In this document: positions 17,789 to 25,930 of the stretch, in pieces
How positions within the stretch are numbered: position 1 is the first letter of the stretch
Layout: each line of letters opens with the position of its first letter
Source: Sphingomonas aerolata
GTDB taxonomy: Bacteria; Pseudomonadota; Alphaproteobacteria; Sphingomonadales; Sphingomonadaceae
Length of the DNA stretch: 64,000 nucleotides
Assembly (NCBI RefSeq): GCF_003046295.1
Contig: NZ_PZZN01000003.1
Span: 912,715 to 976,714 of the forward strand
Direction: 5' to 3'
Notes under the pieces: generated by a model
Database searches by the model: none
What the model was told of the DNA's origin: nothing
The model's input: only the letters and a program-made list of their open reading frames with translations
Translations under genes and position numbers: made by a program

Positions 17789-18417
17789 CCGAACTCCACC
17801 GCTGTCCAGTCGCTTGAAAAGGCCCGATCCGACGGCTTCAACGGCACGTCGGGATCCCAGCGTCCAGGAACCAGTTCATACTGGAGCTCCTTCGAACCGC
17901 CCGCTTCCGACGTGTAGTATCCCGTCAAGATCAGGTCCTTGATCTTGTGCCAGGGATCCTTGTCGTTGCCCGGCGCGAACGCGCGCGTGTCTATCGCCGT
18001 CAGCGCAGCGCGTTGGGCAGCGGGTGTCGCCTGGTTGAAATCGCCCCCCGCCTTGATCCGCAGCATGATCGCGAGATCGTCGAGCAGATATAATCCGCCC
18101 CGTGGCGTGGGTGCGGGACCACCACCCTGGATCGCGGCACCGGATGCGGGTTCACGCGTCCCGTCGAGCCCGTGATTAAGCGCCAAAACGACGAAGTCCC
18201 CAACGCCGACGTCGGACGCACCCGGCGTGTCCGTGCGCGGAATGACGAGATCGGAGACGGTGTCGATCATCCGGCGTTGGTCCTCGGTCGCCTCCCCCTT
18301 CTCGCCCTGACGGGCTTTGCCCCAGATCCACAGTGGTGTCCCGACGAGGGCGGCGAGCACGAGCCCGCCGCCGATCGCGGACCGCCTGTCGAATTCACCG
18401 AGCCCGTTGTCCGCCAC
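17785..18417 (-). CDS. Gluconate 2-dehydrogenase subunit 3 family protein with Tat signal
   Basis: 210-aa small subunit of a GMC-type sugar dehydrogenase. The N-terminus FDRRSAIGGG (Arg 11-12) followed by a hydrophobic stretch (LVLAALVGTPLWIW) is a Tat signal or signal anchor. The rest shows the family pattern (DTVSDLVIPRTDTPGASDVGV, then GYYTSEAGG near the C-terminus). Known partners use this subunit to escort the folded FAD subunit across the membrane and to complete the enzyme. Overlaps the GMC gene by 4 bp and starts 11 bp after the TonB receptor stop, so the three are one translational unit. Confidence 0.88.
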   Translation of the reverse strand: MADNGLGEFDRRSAIGGGLVLAALVGTPLWIWGKARQGEKGEATEDQRRMIDTVSDLVIPRTDTPGASDVGVGDFVVLALNHGLDGTREPASGAAIQGGGPAPTPRGGLYLLDDLAIMLRIKAGGDFNQATPAAQRAALTAIDTRAFAPGNDKDPWHKIKDLILTGYYTSEAGGSKELQYELVPGRWDPDVPLKPSDRAFSSDWTAVEFG

Positions 18418-18428
18418 GTAGCCGTTTC

Positions 18429-20708
18429 CTAGAACTTGATGGTCGCCTGCGCACCGTAGGTCCGCGGGGCGCCGAAGCTGAAGTTGTAGACGTTGATGCC
18501 GCCCCCGGTGAAGAAACCATAGCCAAGCGGCCGTTCGTTCTCGAGGTTGCGTACAAAGCCCTGGATCGAGAAGCGATCGCCGGGTGCCGAATATTCGAGG
18601 CTCAGATCGGTCTGCGTGTAGGCCTGCTGGCGTTCGGCTTCCCAGTTGAACGGCGTCAGGAAATACTGCGACTTGAACCGCGAGAAGCCGCTTGCGACCA
18701 GCTTGCCGTCGCCGATCGGGAAGGTGTGATCATAGCCGACGGCGATCGTGACCTTGGGTGCCTGGGGTGGCGTGTTGCCGGTCAGATCGATTGGGAAAGT
18801 GCCGTTCAGACCGGATACCGCACCCGGGAAGTCGGTGAACTTCGCATCGAGGTAATTGAACGTCAGATGCGCGCGATCGCGATCGGACAGGACGAACGTG
18901 CTGTCGGTTTCGATACCCCAGATCCGCGACTTGCCCGCGTTCAGCGTCCGGGCGCCCACAGACGTGTCGAGCAGCACCTGAACCTGCTGGTTGGTGTACT
19001 TGTAATAGAAGGCCGAGACATTGAACTCGACCGTCCGGTCCGCAAACCGGTTCTTCGACCCGATCTCATACGCCGTCAGCGTCTCTGGCGCATAGTCTCC
19101 GACATTGTCGAAGCCGCCACCCTTGTAGCCGGTCGAGACCTTTGCGTAGAGAAGGTTGTCACGCGCGGCCTTGAAGTCGACACCCGCGTTCCACGTGACT
19201 TTGCTCGAGTCCTGCCGCGGGAAGGTGGTGACGGCACCGGCCGATCCGTCAGCGGGCGGCGTCGGCCCGGAATTGAACTGGAAGCCGTAATTGTCATAGC
19301 GGGCCCGCTTCTGGTCGTCGGTGTAGCGAATGCCACCCGTCAGACTGAGCGTGTCGGGCAGCACCCAATACGTAGCCTGGCCGAATGCGGCCTTCGACGT
19401 CGAGTCGACATAAGGCCGATAGAAGAAGTTCAGGAAGCTGCCGTTCGCGCCGGCTTGCGGCAGGAACAGGCCGCGGGCGATATCCTGCGATTCCTTGTAG
19501 TAGAACCCGCCAGCCTGCCAGATGAAGGCGCCTTCCTTGCCGCCGGCAAGACGGATTTCATGGCTCTGCGTGTCGGAGTCGATCCGGTTGTTGTAATAGG
19601 TGAAGACGGCCGGCACGTACCCGTTCAGGGGCTGGCGAGAGCTGACGTTCACGTCGCGGTAGCCGCCGATATAGCTGAGCGTCGCAAAATCCAGATCCAG
19701 ATCCGCGCGACCACGGACCGCATATTGTTTGGTCCGAAAGAAACCGACATCGGCCAGGGGATAGCTGTCGCGGTCGAACGTCGGCTTGAACTGCGACGGC
19801 ACGATCGCACCGGACGGCAGCGTGACCAAGCCAGGCGAGGTCGCCGAGACCTGAACGCCGAATTGCGACGGCGCGCTCTGGTTCACGTCGACATATTCGC
19901 CGGCGAGGTAGAGTTTAAGGCGGTCGAACGGCTCGGCATAGATCGAGGCTCGAAGTGCGTCGGAGTTGCCCGTATCGCCCTTTCCGCCGGGGGCGTTGTT
20001 CGTATAGCCGTCATGATCAGAATGGAGGCCCGCGATGCGGACGGCCACCTTGTCACCAAGTGGCAGATTGACGGCAGCTTGCGCCGTCTTTGAATCATAG
20101 TTGCCGTAGCCGACCGTTGCGAAGCCGGAAACGTCACCCAGCAACGGCTTGGCGGCGATCACGTTCAGAGCGCCCGCCGTCGAGTTGCGACCGTACAGTG
20201 TTCCTTGCGGGCCACGCAGGATTTCGACCCGCTCGAGATCGAACAAGGCGGCATTCAACGCGACCGGGCGGTTGATGTACTCCCCGTCGATGTTGATCGT
20301 CAGTGCACCGTCTGCGGTTTCCGAGACATCCTGGCTTCCAACTCCGCGGATGCTGATGCGCGTGAACAGGGTTTCGGTCGTCAGGTTGAGGTCGGGTGCG
20401 AGGCGCGTAAGTCCGTTCAAATCGCCGACGCCGCTCTTGATGAGCTGATCCCCGTCGAACGCACGCATCGCGATCGGCGTATCCTGGATTCCAGTAGCGC
20501 GCTTCTGCGCAGTCACGATGATATCGCCTAACTGACCCGCATCGTCCTGCGCTGTGCCTGCCGTTGTCGCCGCGCCTTCCGTCGGTGTCGCTTCGATGGG
20601 AGCCGGGGGAGCTTCGGATGGTGGCGTTTGCTGAGCCTGCGCGGTCGCGGTCATCGCCAGCGTTGCGGCTCCGGCCAAAAGAACACGGATTACGGGTGCA
20701 TTGCGCAT
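18429..20708 (-). CDS. TonB-dependent receptor of the glycoside unit
   Basis: 759-aa outer-membrane importer. Signal peptide of about 26 residues ending AQAQ, a TonB-box-like DIIVTAQKR, plug domain with TPIAMRAFDGDQL and ILRGPQGTLYGRNSTAGALN, then barrel ending ...GAQATIKF with terminal Phe. The TaxB/CirA-like plug (VTAQKR...GIQDTPIA) is the sphingomonad type often linked to aromatic or glycoside catabolism. ATG 20708 has GGGAGAGGAT just upstream. First gene of its operon; operator-like site B (20762-20779) and TTGACA (20796-20801) are in its leader. Ligand is probably the aryl glycoside handled by the downstream GMC/GDH3 genes. Confidence 0.94.
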   Translation of the reverse strand: MRNAPVIRVLLAGAATLAMTATAQAQQTPPSEAPPAPIEATPTEGAATTAGTAQDDAGQLGDIIVTAQKRATGIQDTPIAMRAFDGDQLIKSGVGDLNGLTRLAPDLNLTTETLFTRISIRGVGSQDVSETADGALTINIDGEYINRPVALNAALFDLERVEILRGPQGTLYGRNSTAGALNVIAAKPLLGDVSGFATVGYGNYDSKTAQAAVNLPLGDKVAVRIAGLHSDHDGYTNNAPGGKGDTGNSDALRASIYAEPFDRLKLYLAGEYVDVNQSAPSQFGVQVSATSPGLVTLPSGAIVPSQFKPTFDRDSYPLADVGFFRTKQYAVRGRADLDLDFATLSYIGGYRDVNVSSRQPLNGYVPAVFTYYNNRIDSDTQSHEIRLAGGKEGAFIWQAGGFYYKESQDIARGLFLPQAGANGSFLNFFYRPYVDSTSKAAFGQATYWVLPDTLSLTGGIRYTDDQKRARYDNYGFQFNSGPTPPADGSAGAVTTFPRQDSSKVTWNAGVDFKAARDNLLYAKVSTGYKGGGFDNVGDYAPETLTAYEIGSKNRFADRTVEFNVSAFYYKYTNQQVQVLLDTSVGARTLNAGKSRIWGIETDSTFVLSDRDRAHLTFNYLDAKFTDFPGAVSGLNGTFPIDLTGNTPPQAPKVTIAVGYDHTFPIGDGKLVASGFSRFKSQYFLTPFNWEAERQQAYTQTDLSLEYSAPGDRFSIQGFVRNLENERPLGYGFFTGGGINVYNFSFGAPRTYGAQATIKF

Positions 20709-21032
20709 TATGATCCTCTCCCTTCTCGATCGGCGGGTTTTTCCCCGCGCTGGTACGAATAAGAACTATGGTTCTAATAGATGCTTTGTTAGGGCTGTCA
20801 AGCAGTGGCATCAGGGCCGCAAGAGCCGGCGACATCAGATATTTACGTGGTCGACCAGCGCCATACCCGTAGTCGTGACGGCGAACTGGTTTTGGACGAT
20901 GCCCGTCGTACGAATGACAAGTTTCTGCACGAGCGCCGGCAGCATCGGCGAACTGCTGCACGCCTTGGGGTCGCCCTTGTGGTCCAGGCAGTCGCGCCGG
21001 CGCTCCGGCGCGATTCTTAGCGTTCCCTGCGA
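20709..21032. other. Intergenic leader between tetR and the TonB receptor; promoter region
   Basis: 324 bp without a credible gene. The TonB-proximal third holds operator-like site B and a TTGACA box. The rest (about 20805-21030) has open frames on both strands but no recognisable protein and no ribosome site; I see nothing else in it. Confidence 0.6.
20762..20779 (-). promoter_or_regulatory. Operator-like site B upstream of the TonB/GMC operon
   Basis: AGAACTATGGTTCTAATA: same AGAA-N6-TTCTA core as sites A and C, with its own dyad AGAAC-TATG-GTTCT. On the minus strand a TTGACA box (20796-20801) with 16-nt spacing to TATTAG gives a plausible promoter whose -10 is overlapped by the site. The 12 bp around the TTGACA box (GGGCTGTCAAGC on plus) are identical to those at site A, further linking the two promoters. 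Confidence 0.65.
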
Positions 21033-21701
21033 TCAGTCGGCTGAACGAAGATACGCAGACGCCATATGGCCGAGATCCTCTTTCAGGACCTTCCATTCCC
21101 CTTCCACCCCATTTCCAGGGGTAGCGCCGAAACCAAGCGCACGTGCAATCGCCGAATAGGCGATGCGATAAGCAGACGCGACGGCGCGTTCGGGATCGGG
21201 CCGCTTAATCTCGTCACGATGCGCCAGAAGCGCCGTGCAGACCAGGTTCTCCACCTCCATGTAGCTGCGTTTGCCGGCAGCCAGCACGATGGGATCCGAT
21301 CCGGCACGCAGCATCATCGGGCGCATCAGATCGGCATGTTCGTGAAGACATTCGGCGATCCCATCGATGATCAAGGGAACGAGTGTCCTGAGATCATCGG
21401 CTTGCGACTCGGCACGGTCGACGACCTCGCGTTGCGCCTTGTCGACGGCGAGGAGCACACGGCCCTGCACCGCTCGGATCAGATCGTCCTTGCTGTCGAA
21501 CCGGTTGTAGATCGAACCGATCGAAACTTTGCCAGCCTTGCTGACCTCGAGAAGCGTGAAATCATCGCTGCCGCGTTCGCGCAGCAGGTCTTCAGCCGCA
21601 GCGATCATCCGGTCGTACGACGCTCGGCTACGCCCCTGCTGCGGGACGCGCGAGGGCGTGGCGGCAAGCTCCATTTCTATCGTCATCGCTTTTGCAGGCA
21701 T
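21033..21701 (-). CDS. TetR-family transcriptional regulator
   Basis: 222-aa repressor-type protein. N-terminal HTH: RASYDRMIAAAEDLLRERG, then TLLEVSKAGKVSIGSIYNRFDSKDDLI, a standard TetR recognition region; the C-terminal ligand domain is not assignable to a subfamily. Start choice: ATG 21701 (MPAKAM) has GGGGA 7 nt upstream. A longer frame from 21749 would begin 4 bp from operator site C and would overlap the TTGACA box of the divergent promoter, so I reject it; 21686 is another possibility. Lies between the two catabolic units, divergent from the luciferase-like gene. Likely represses units at sites A, B and C, released by a phenolic or glycoside effector (inference). Confidence 0.88.
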   Translation of the reverse strand: MPAKAMTIEMELAATPSRVPQQGRSRASYDRMIAAAEDLLRERGSDDFTLLEVSKAGKVSIGSIYNRFDSKDDLIRAVQGRVLLAVDKAQREVVDRAESQADDLRTLVPLIIDGIAECLHEHADLMRPMMLRAGSDPIVLAAGKRSYMEVENLVCTALLAHRDEIKRPDPERAVASAYRIAYSAIARALGFGATPGNGVEGEWKVLKEDLGHMASAYLRSAD

Positions 21702-21752
21702 CGCGAACGTCCCCGTTGACACGCGGCGCAACAGGCCGCTATCACTCAATTC

Positions 21753-21770
21753 AGAATGACGGTTCTAGTT
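21753..21770 (+). promoter_or_regulatory. Operator-like site C between tetR and the monooxygenase operon
   Basis: AGAATGACGGTTCTAGTT, sharing AGAA-N6-TTCTAGTT with site A. It is embedded in a wider dyad, TTCAGAA (21750-21756) with TTCTGAA (21769-21775). For the plus-strand operon a promoter TTGACA (21716-21721), 18 nt, TATCAC precedes the site, which would then cover the transcription start. Position between a TetR gene and its divergent neighbour is typical of an autoregulatory operator. Confidence 0.68.
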
Positions 21771-21855
21771 CTGAACCGCTACTAGTCAGTTACACTTTGT
21801 GACGGGCGAAAGGCAAATCGGCAGGGGACAAACCCGCCACTTCGGGAGAGATTTG

Positions 21856-22962
21856 ATGCGATTTTCGGTTTTCTTGAATGCCCGCACCACGGCTGCGGAC
21901 CAGGACCGTCAATTGATCCTCGATCTCGTCGATCACGCGAAGAAAGCCGAGGACCTTGGCTTCGACGCAATCTTTCTTCCCGACCATCACTTCACCGGCT
22001 ACATGCCCGTCGCGAGCGACGCGATGATGTTCGCCGCTTATCTGGCCGGCCAGCTGAAGAAAGTGCATTTCGGCTTCTCGGTCACCTCGGTTCCGCTTCA
22101 CAGTCCAGTCCGCTTTGCCGAACGCGTCAACATCCTGGATCAGTTGACGGAGGGCAGGCTTCTGGTTGGTGTGGGGTCCGGCACCACGCCCGAGGAGATG
22201 ATCGGCTTCGGCGTGAACTACAAGGAAGCCTCGGCGATTGCGGAGGCCAACCTTGCCATCGCCGAGAAGCTCTGGGCCAAGCAGATTGACGACGCACCGA
22301 TCGAATTCGAGAACGGACCCTATAAGGGCAAGGTGCTGCAGCGCATTGCGCCTGCGATGTACGGCAAACGTCACGCGCGGCTCATGCCCGTTGCCATGAA
22401 GGAGGCCAGCGCACGCCGTGCCGCGGAGCATGGCTGGCCGGCGTTCATTCCCGCGTTCACGCCGCCGAACATCGGCGGTACCGAGCCGCTCAAGCACGTC
22501 ACCAAATACTTCACCGCTTATCGCGCCATGCTCGAGGCGGCCGGTCATGACGAGGCGATCGTCGCGGATGCCCTGTCCTGGACAACCCACACCTATCAAT
22601 GCGTCCACATCGCCGAAAGCGACGACCAGGCACGCGAGGAACTGGAGATCATCCTGCGCGCCTACCAGGCTGCGGTCGATCGCGAGAAATATTATAACGA
22701 CGCAGCCGAGCGCGATGCCGCGAACCATAAGACCGACGACACGCCAATGGCGCTTACCGAGGACTGGATCGCGACCTGGTGCCTGCACGGCAGTCCAAAG
22801 ACGGTCGCCGACCATCTCGCCCCTTATGCAGAGCTCGGCATCGGCAACGTGCTATGCGGCACGACGACCGGGCCGCTCGATCCGCAGCGGCTCGAATGGG
22901 CGAACCGCACGCTCGACCTGTTGGCACGCGACGTCATGCCACAGTTCAAGTCCGCGCAATGA
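21856..22962 (+). CDS. Luciferase-like (LLM class) flavin-dependent monooxygenase
   Basis: 368-aa enzyme that oxygenates a substrate with reduced flavin delivered by a partner reductase. Family features: MRFSVFLNARTT start, AEDLGFDAIFLPDHHFTGY (bacterial luciferase beta-2 block), SPVRFAERVNILDQLTEGRL, and VGVGSGTTPEE. ATG 21856 follows GGGAGAG at 21844-21850; the frame upstream to 21799 lacks a ribosome site. The stop overlaps the start of an FMN reductase gene (ATGA), the expected second component. First gene of the seven-gene plus-strand unit, downstream of site C. Substrate unknown; hydroxylation or oxidative ring opening of the aglycone is plausible from context. Confidence 0.87.
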   Translation: MRFSVFLNARTTAADQDRQLILDLVDHAKKAEDLGFDAIFLPDHHFTGYMPVASDAMMFAAYLAGQLKKVHFGFSVTSVPLHSPVRFAERVNILDQLTEGRLLVGVGSGTTPEEMIGFGVNYKEASAIAEANLAIAEKLWAKQIDDAPIEFENGPYKGKVLQRIAPAMYGKRHARLMPVAMKEASARRAAEHGWPAFIPAFTPPNIGGTEPLKHVTKYFTAYRAMLEAAGHDEAIVADALSWTTHTYQCVHIAESDDQAREELEIILRAYQAAVDREKYYNDAAERDAANHKTDDTPMALTEDWIATWCLHGSPKTVADHLAPYAELGIGNVLCGTTTGPLDPQRLEWANRTLDLLARDVMPQFKSAQ

Positions 22963-23525
22963 TCGCGCCGTACATCGTCGGAATCGGGGGGACCACGCGG
23001 CCAGGATCATCCGGCGAACGGATGGTCAGAGCGGTTCTTGCCGCGACTGAGCGGAACGGGGCGACGACGCGCATGTTCGGTGGTGCAGAACTGTCTGCGC
23101 TCCCCCATTTCGCCCCTGAAGACGCCGAGCGCAGCGATGCCCAGCGCGAATTCGTCGAAGCCGTCCGCGCCGCCGACGGGATCGTGATCGGCTCGCCGGG
23201 CTATCATGGCGGCGTGTCGGGTCTGGTGAAGAACGCCATAGATCTCCTCGAGGATCTACGGGACGACCGCCGGGTCTATTTCGATGGCCGTGCCGTCGGG
23301 CTGGTCGTCACCGCAGCAGGCTGGCAGGCCTGCGGCGTCACGCTTCAGGCATTGCGCGGGATCGTGCATGCGATGCGCGGCTGGCCGACCCCGATCGGTA
23401 TTGCGGTGAATACCTTCGAGCAGCAACCGTTCGCGCAGGACGGATCGCTCGCCGACGACGGCCTGCGACGTCAGGTCGCGATGCAGGCCGACCAGATCCT
23501 GTTGCTTGCCGGAGCTACGCGATGA
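22959..23525 (+). CDS. NADPH-dependent FMN reductase
   Basis: 188-aa flavodoxin-fold reductase, the natural reduced-flavin supplier for the preceding monooxygenase. Phosphate-binding loop GGTTRPGSSGERM near residues 9-21 and the family block GSPGYHGGVSGLVKNAIDLLEDL (split here as GSPGYHGG and GLVKNAIDLLEDL) are clear. ATG 22959 overlaps the upstream stop by ATGA, and its own stop overlaps the GH3 start, so stoichiometric, coupled translation is likely. Longer in-frame extension upstream (from 22779) lies inside the monooxygenase gene and is rejected. Confidence 0.88.
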   Translation: MIAPYIVGIGGTTRPGSSGERMVRAVLAATERNGATTRMFGGAELSALPHFAPEDAERSDAQREFVEAVRAADGIVIGSPGYHGGVSGLVKNAIDLLEDLRDDRRVYFDGRAVGLVVTAAGWQACGVTLQALRGIVHAMRGWPTPIGIAVNTFEQQPFAQDGSLADDGLRRQVAMQADQILLLAGATR

Positions 23526-25882
23526 TCAACGACACGCTGCTATCGTTCACGGCGGGCCGCGACATGTGGTCGACCGTTGCCGCGAACGACGTCCCATCCG
23601 CCAAGATGGCCGACGGTCCGATGGGCATCGCGAGCGGCCGGGTCGACGAGCGCGACGTATCGATCCTGACTCCGAGCGGCATCGCACTGGCGGCAAGCTG
23701 GGACCGGGCACTCGCCGGCGTCGTCGGCGCGCTGGTCGGCGGCGAAGCGAAGCGCAAGGGCGTTGACATGGTGCTGGCGCCCAATCTCAATCTCGCTCGC
23801 TCGCCGAACGCCGGCCGGGTGTTCGAGATGTTCGGCGAAGATCCCCTGCTTGCCGGAACGCTCGGCGTCGCGTGGAGCAGGGGTTTGCAGAGCCGCCGTG
23901 TCGGCAGCATCGCCAAGCATCTGGTCTGCAACGACTCCGAAACGCAGCGCGATCGGTACGACGCGATCGTCGACGAGACGACGTTGCGCGAAATTTATCT
24001 GCTTCCGTTTGAAATGGTGGCCCGGGCTGGCTGTGCCGGCATCCTGACGGCCTATAACCGCGTCAACGGCGACTATTGCGCGCAGAACGCGCCCGTCCTG
24101 ACCGACATCCTGCGCCACGAATGGCGCTACGGTGGTTTCACGGTAAGCGACTGGTTCGGTACGCATGCCGGCGCGGAGTCCCTGAACGCGGGGCTTGATC
24201 TCGAAATGCCTGGCCCCGCTCGGTTCATGGGCACGAAGCTGCGCGACGCAGCGGCTGATGGGACAGTTGGTGTCAACCGGGTCGAGGAAGCGGTCGACAG
24301 AATCCAGATCGCTGCCCGAACCTGGGCCGGCGGCGATGCAGGCGATGAGCCAGGGGATCGAGATACCATCCTGGCCCAGGCAGCCGCCGCTGGTTTCACG
24401 CTGCTGCGCAATGATGGCGACCTGTTGCCGGTTGCGCCGGGCAGCGTTCGCCAGTTGGCGGTCATCGGACCAAATGCGCTCGCCCCCTGCTTTCAGGGTG
24501 GCACGTTCGCCAAGATCGCGCTCCGCCCCGATGCGATCCTGCCGATCGAGGCGCTGCGCGCGCGGTTCGGCGTGGAGACGATCGTCTTCGCGCCCGGCTG
24601 CCCCCCCTCGCCGCGGCTGCCGGCGATGCCGGCGCTCCCTGCGCGCGATCTCGGCGATGGCTGCGACGTCGGCATGACCGTCGATTACTTCGGTGGCCAT
24701 GATTTCTCTGCAAGCCTGCTCGGCAGTGAGACGCGGAACACCAATTCGCTGACCTGGTTTCACGGTATGCATGACCTCGGCGCGTTCGACCGCAACGGCG
24801 GTATCCGGGCCAGTGGGCGGATAATGCCGACGGTCACGGGCATGCACCGCCTGCACATCGGTGGCACCGGATCGGTACGACTGGTCGTTGATGGCCGGCA
24901 GGTGTTCGCTGCGGAACGCGAGATCCCGGCAAGCGACGTCATGGGCGCGCTGAAAAGCGGCGACAGCGACCATGTTGAAGTCCTGCTCGAAGCAGGGATA
25001 CCTGTACTTATCGAAGCAGAGCTTCGGTACACGCCCGCACGTGCCCATGGATTATGGTTCGGGCTTGGGGTACCGAACGACGCGGCGACCTTGCTGGCCG
25101 AGGCGGAGGCAATCGCTCGGGGCGCCGACGCGGTGCTGCTGCTCGTCGGCGAGACCGCGGATGCCGGCGTTGAAAGCAAGGACCGCGATACCACTGCGAT
25201 CCCCCTCGACCAGCAGGAACTCGCCGCGCGCGTGATCGCCGCCAACCCGCGAACGATCGTAGCGGTCAATGTCGGGCACGCCTTCGATACAAGGTTCGCC
25301 ACCGACGCCGCGGCGTTGCTGGCGGTCTGGTATCCAGGCGAGGCGTTTGGGCCTGCGCTCGCCGCGGTCGTCGCAGGCGATCTCGAACCATCGGGGCGCT
25401 TGCCCGTCGCACTGGCGGCATCGGAGGACCAGTATCCCGCGTTACATGCGACCCCCGACGCCGACGACCGGCTGCCTTATGCCGAGGGCATCGGCATTGG
25501 CTACCGCGGGATGATCACGGCGGGCATCCGTCCAGCGTTCGCGTTTGGCGAAGGGCTTGGCTACGGCCGCTTCACCTACGTCGCCGCAACCGCGACTACC
25601 CGGTCCGATCACTGCGTCGATTTGGCCGTGACCGTGCGCAACGACGGTTCGCGCGACAGCGCCGCCGTCGTCCAGGCATATCGGGCCGACGGTCCTCTGG
25701 CCGGTTTCGCCAAACAGGTCGTCGCTGCGGGCAGCACGGTGGACATTCATCTCGTCGTCAATCCGATCGCGCTGCGGCGATGGAGCGGCAATCGATGGGT
25801 GTTCGCATCGGGTCCGACCACGCTGCGCATTGGCGGATCGTCGCTGGACCTTCCGCTGTCGGCAACCGTCGCGTTCGACTGA
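23522..25882 (+). CDS. GH3 beta-glucosidase with PA14 insertion, cytoplasmic
   Basis: 786-aa retaining glycosidase. (beta/alpha)8 domain at about 1-290 with KMADGPMGI, KHLVCNDSE and the nucleophile D210 in FTVSDWFGTH; alpha/beta sandwich from about 290 onward; a PA14-type beta domain at about 375-520 (VDYFGGHDF to AHGLWFGLGVP); fibronectin-III-like C-terminal domain. The N-terminus MINDTLLSFTAGRDMW is not a signal peptide, so it acts inside the cell. GH3 enzymes with PA14 act on plant beta-glucosides, often of phenolics. ATGA overlap with the FMN reductase places it firmly in this catabolic operon. It would release glucose from O-glucosides imported by the same route that handles C-glucosides. 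Confidence 0.9.
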   Translation: MINDTLLSFTAGRDMWSTVAANDVPSAKMADGPMGIASGRVDERDVSILTPSGIALAASWDRALAGVVGALVGGEAKRKGVDMVLAPNLNLARSPNAGRVFEMFGEDPLLAGTLGVAWSRGLQSRRVGSIAKHLVCNDSETQRDRYDAIVDETTLREIYLLPFEMVARAGCAGILTAYNRVNGDYCAQNAPVLTDILRHEWRYGGFTVSDWFGTHAGAESLNAGLDLEMPGPARFMGTKLRDAAADGTVGVNRVEEAVDRIQIAARTWAGGDAGDEPGDRDTILAQAAAAGFTLLRNDGDLLPVAPGSVRQLAVIGPNALAPCFQGGTFAKIALRPDAILPIEALRARFGVETIVFAPGCPPSPRLPAMPALPARDLGDGCDVGMTVDYFGGHDFSASLLGSETRNTNSLTWFHGMHDLGAFDRNGGIRASGRIMPTVTGMHRLHIGGTGSVRLVVDGRQVFAAEREIPASDVMGALKSGDSDHVEVLLEAGIPVLIEAELRYTPARAHGLWFGLGVPNDAATLLAEAEAIARGADAVLLLVGETADAGVESKDRDTTAIPLDQQELAARVIAANPRTIVAVNVGHAFDTRFATDAAALLAVWYPGEAFGPALAAVVAGDLEPSGRLPVALAASEDQYPALHATPDADDRLPYAEGIGIGYRGMITAGIRPAFAFGEGLGYGRFTYVAATATTRSDHCVDLAVTVRNDGSRDSAAVVQAYRADGPLAGFAKQVVAAGSTVDIHLVVNPIALRRWSGNRWVFASGPTTLRIGGSSLDLPLSATVAFD

Positions 25883-25930
25883 CGATGAATTCACAATGCC
25901 GGCGCTGATCGGCAGGCAAGGAGAGTGGAT

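Noticed and set aside
18333..20093. 586-codon open frame on the plus strand across a TonB receptor
   Set aside because: No recognisable domain, no ribosome site; the minus-strand receptor explains the sequence completely.
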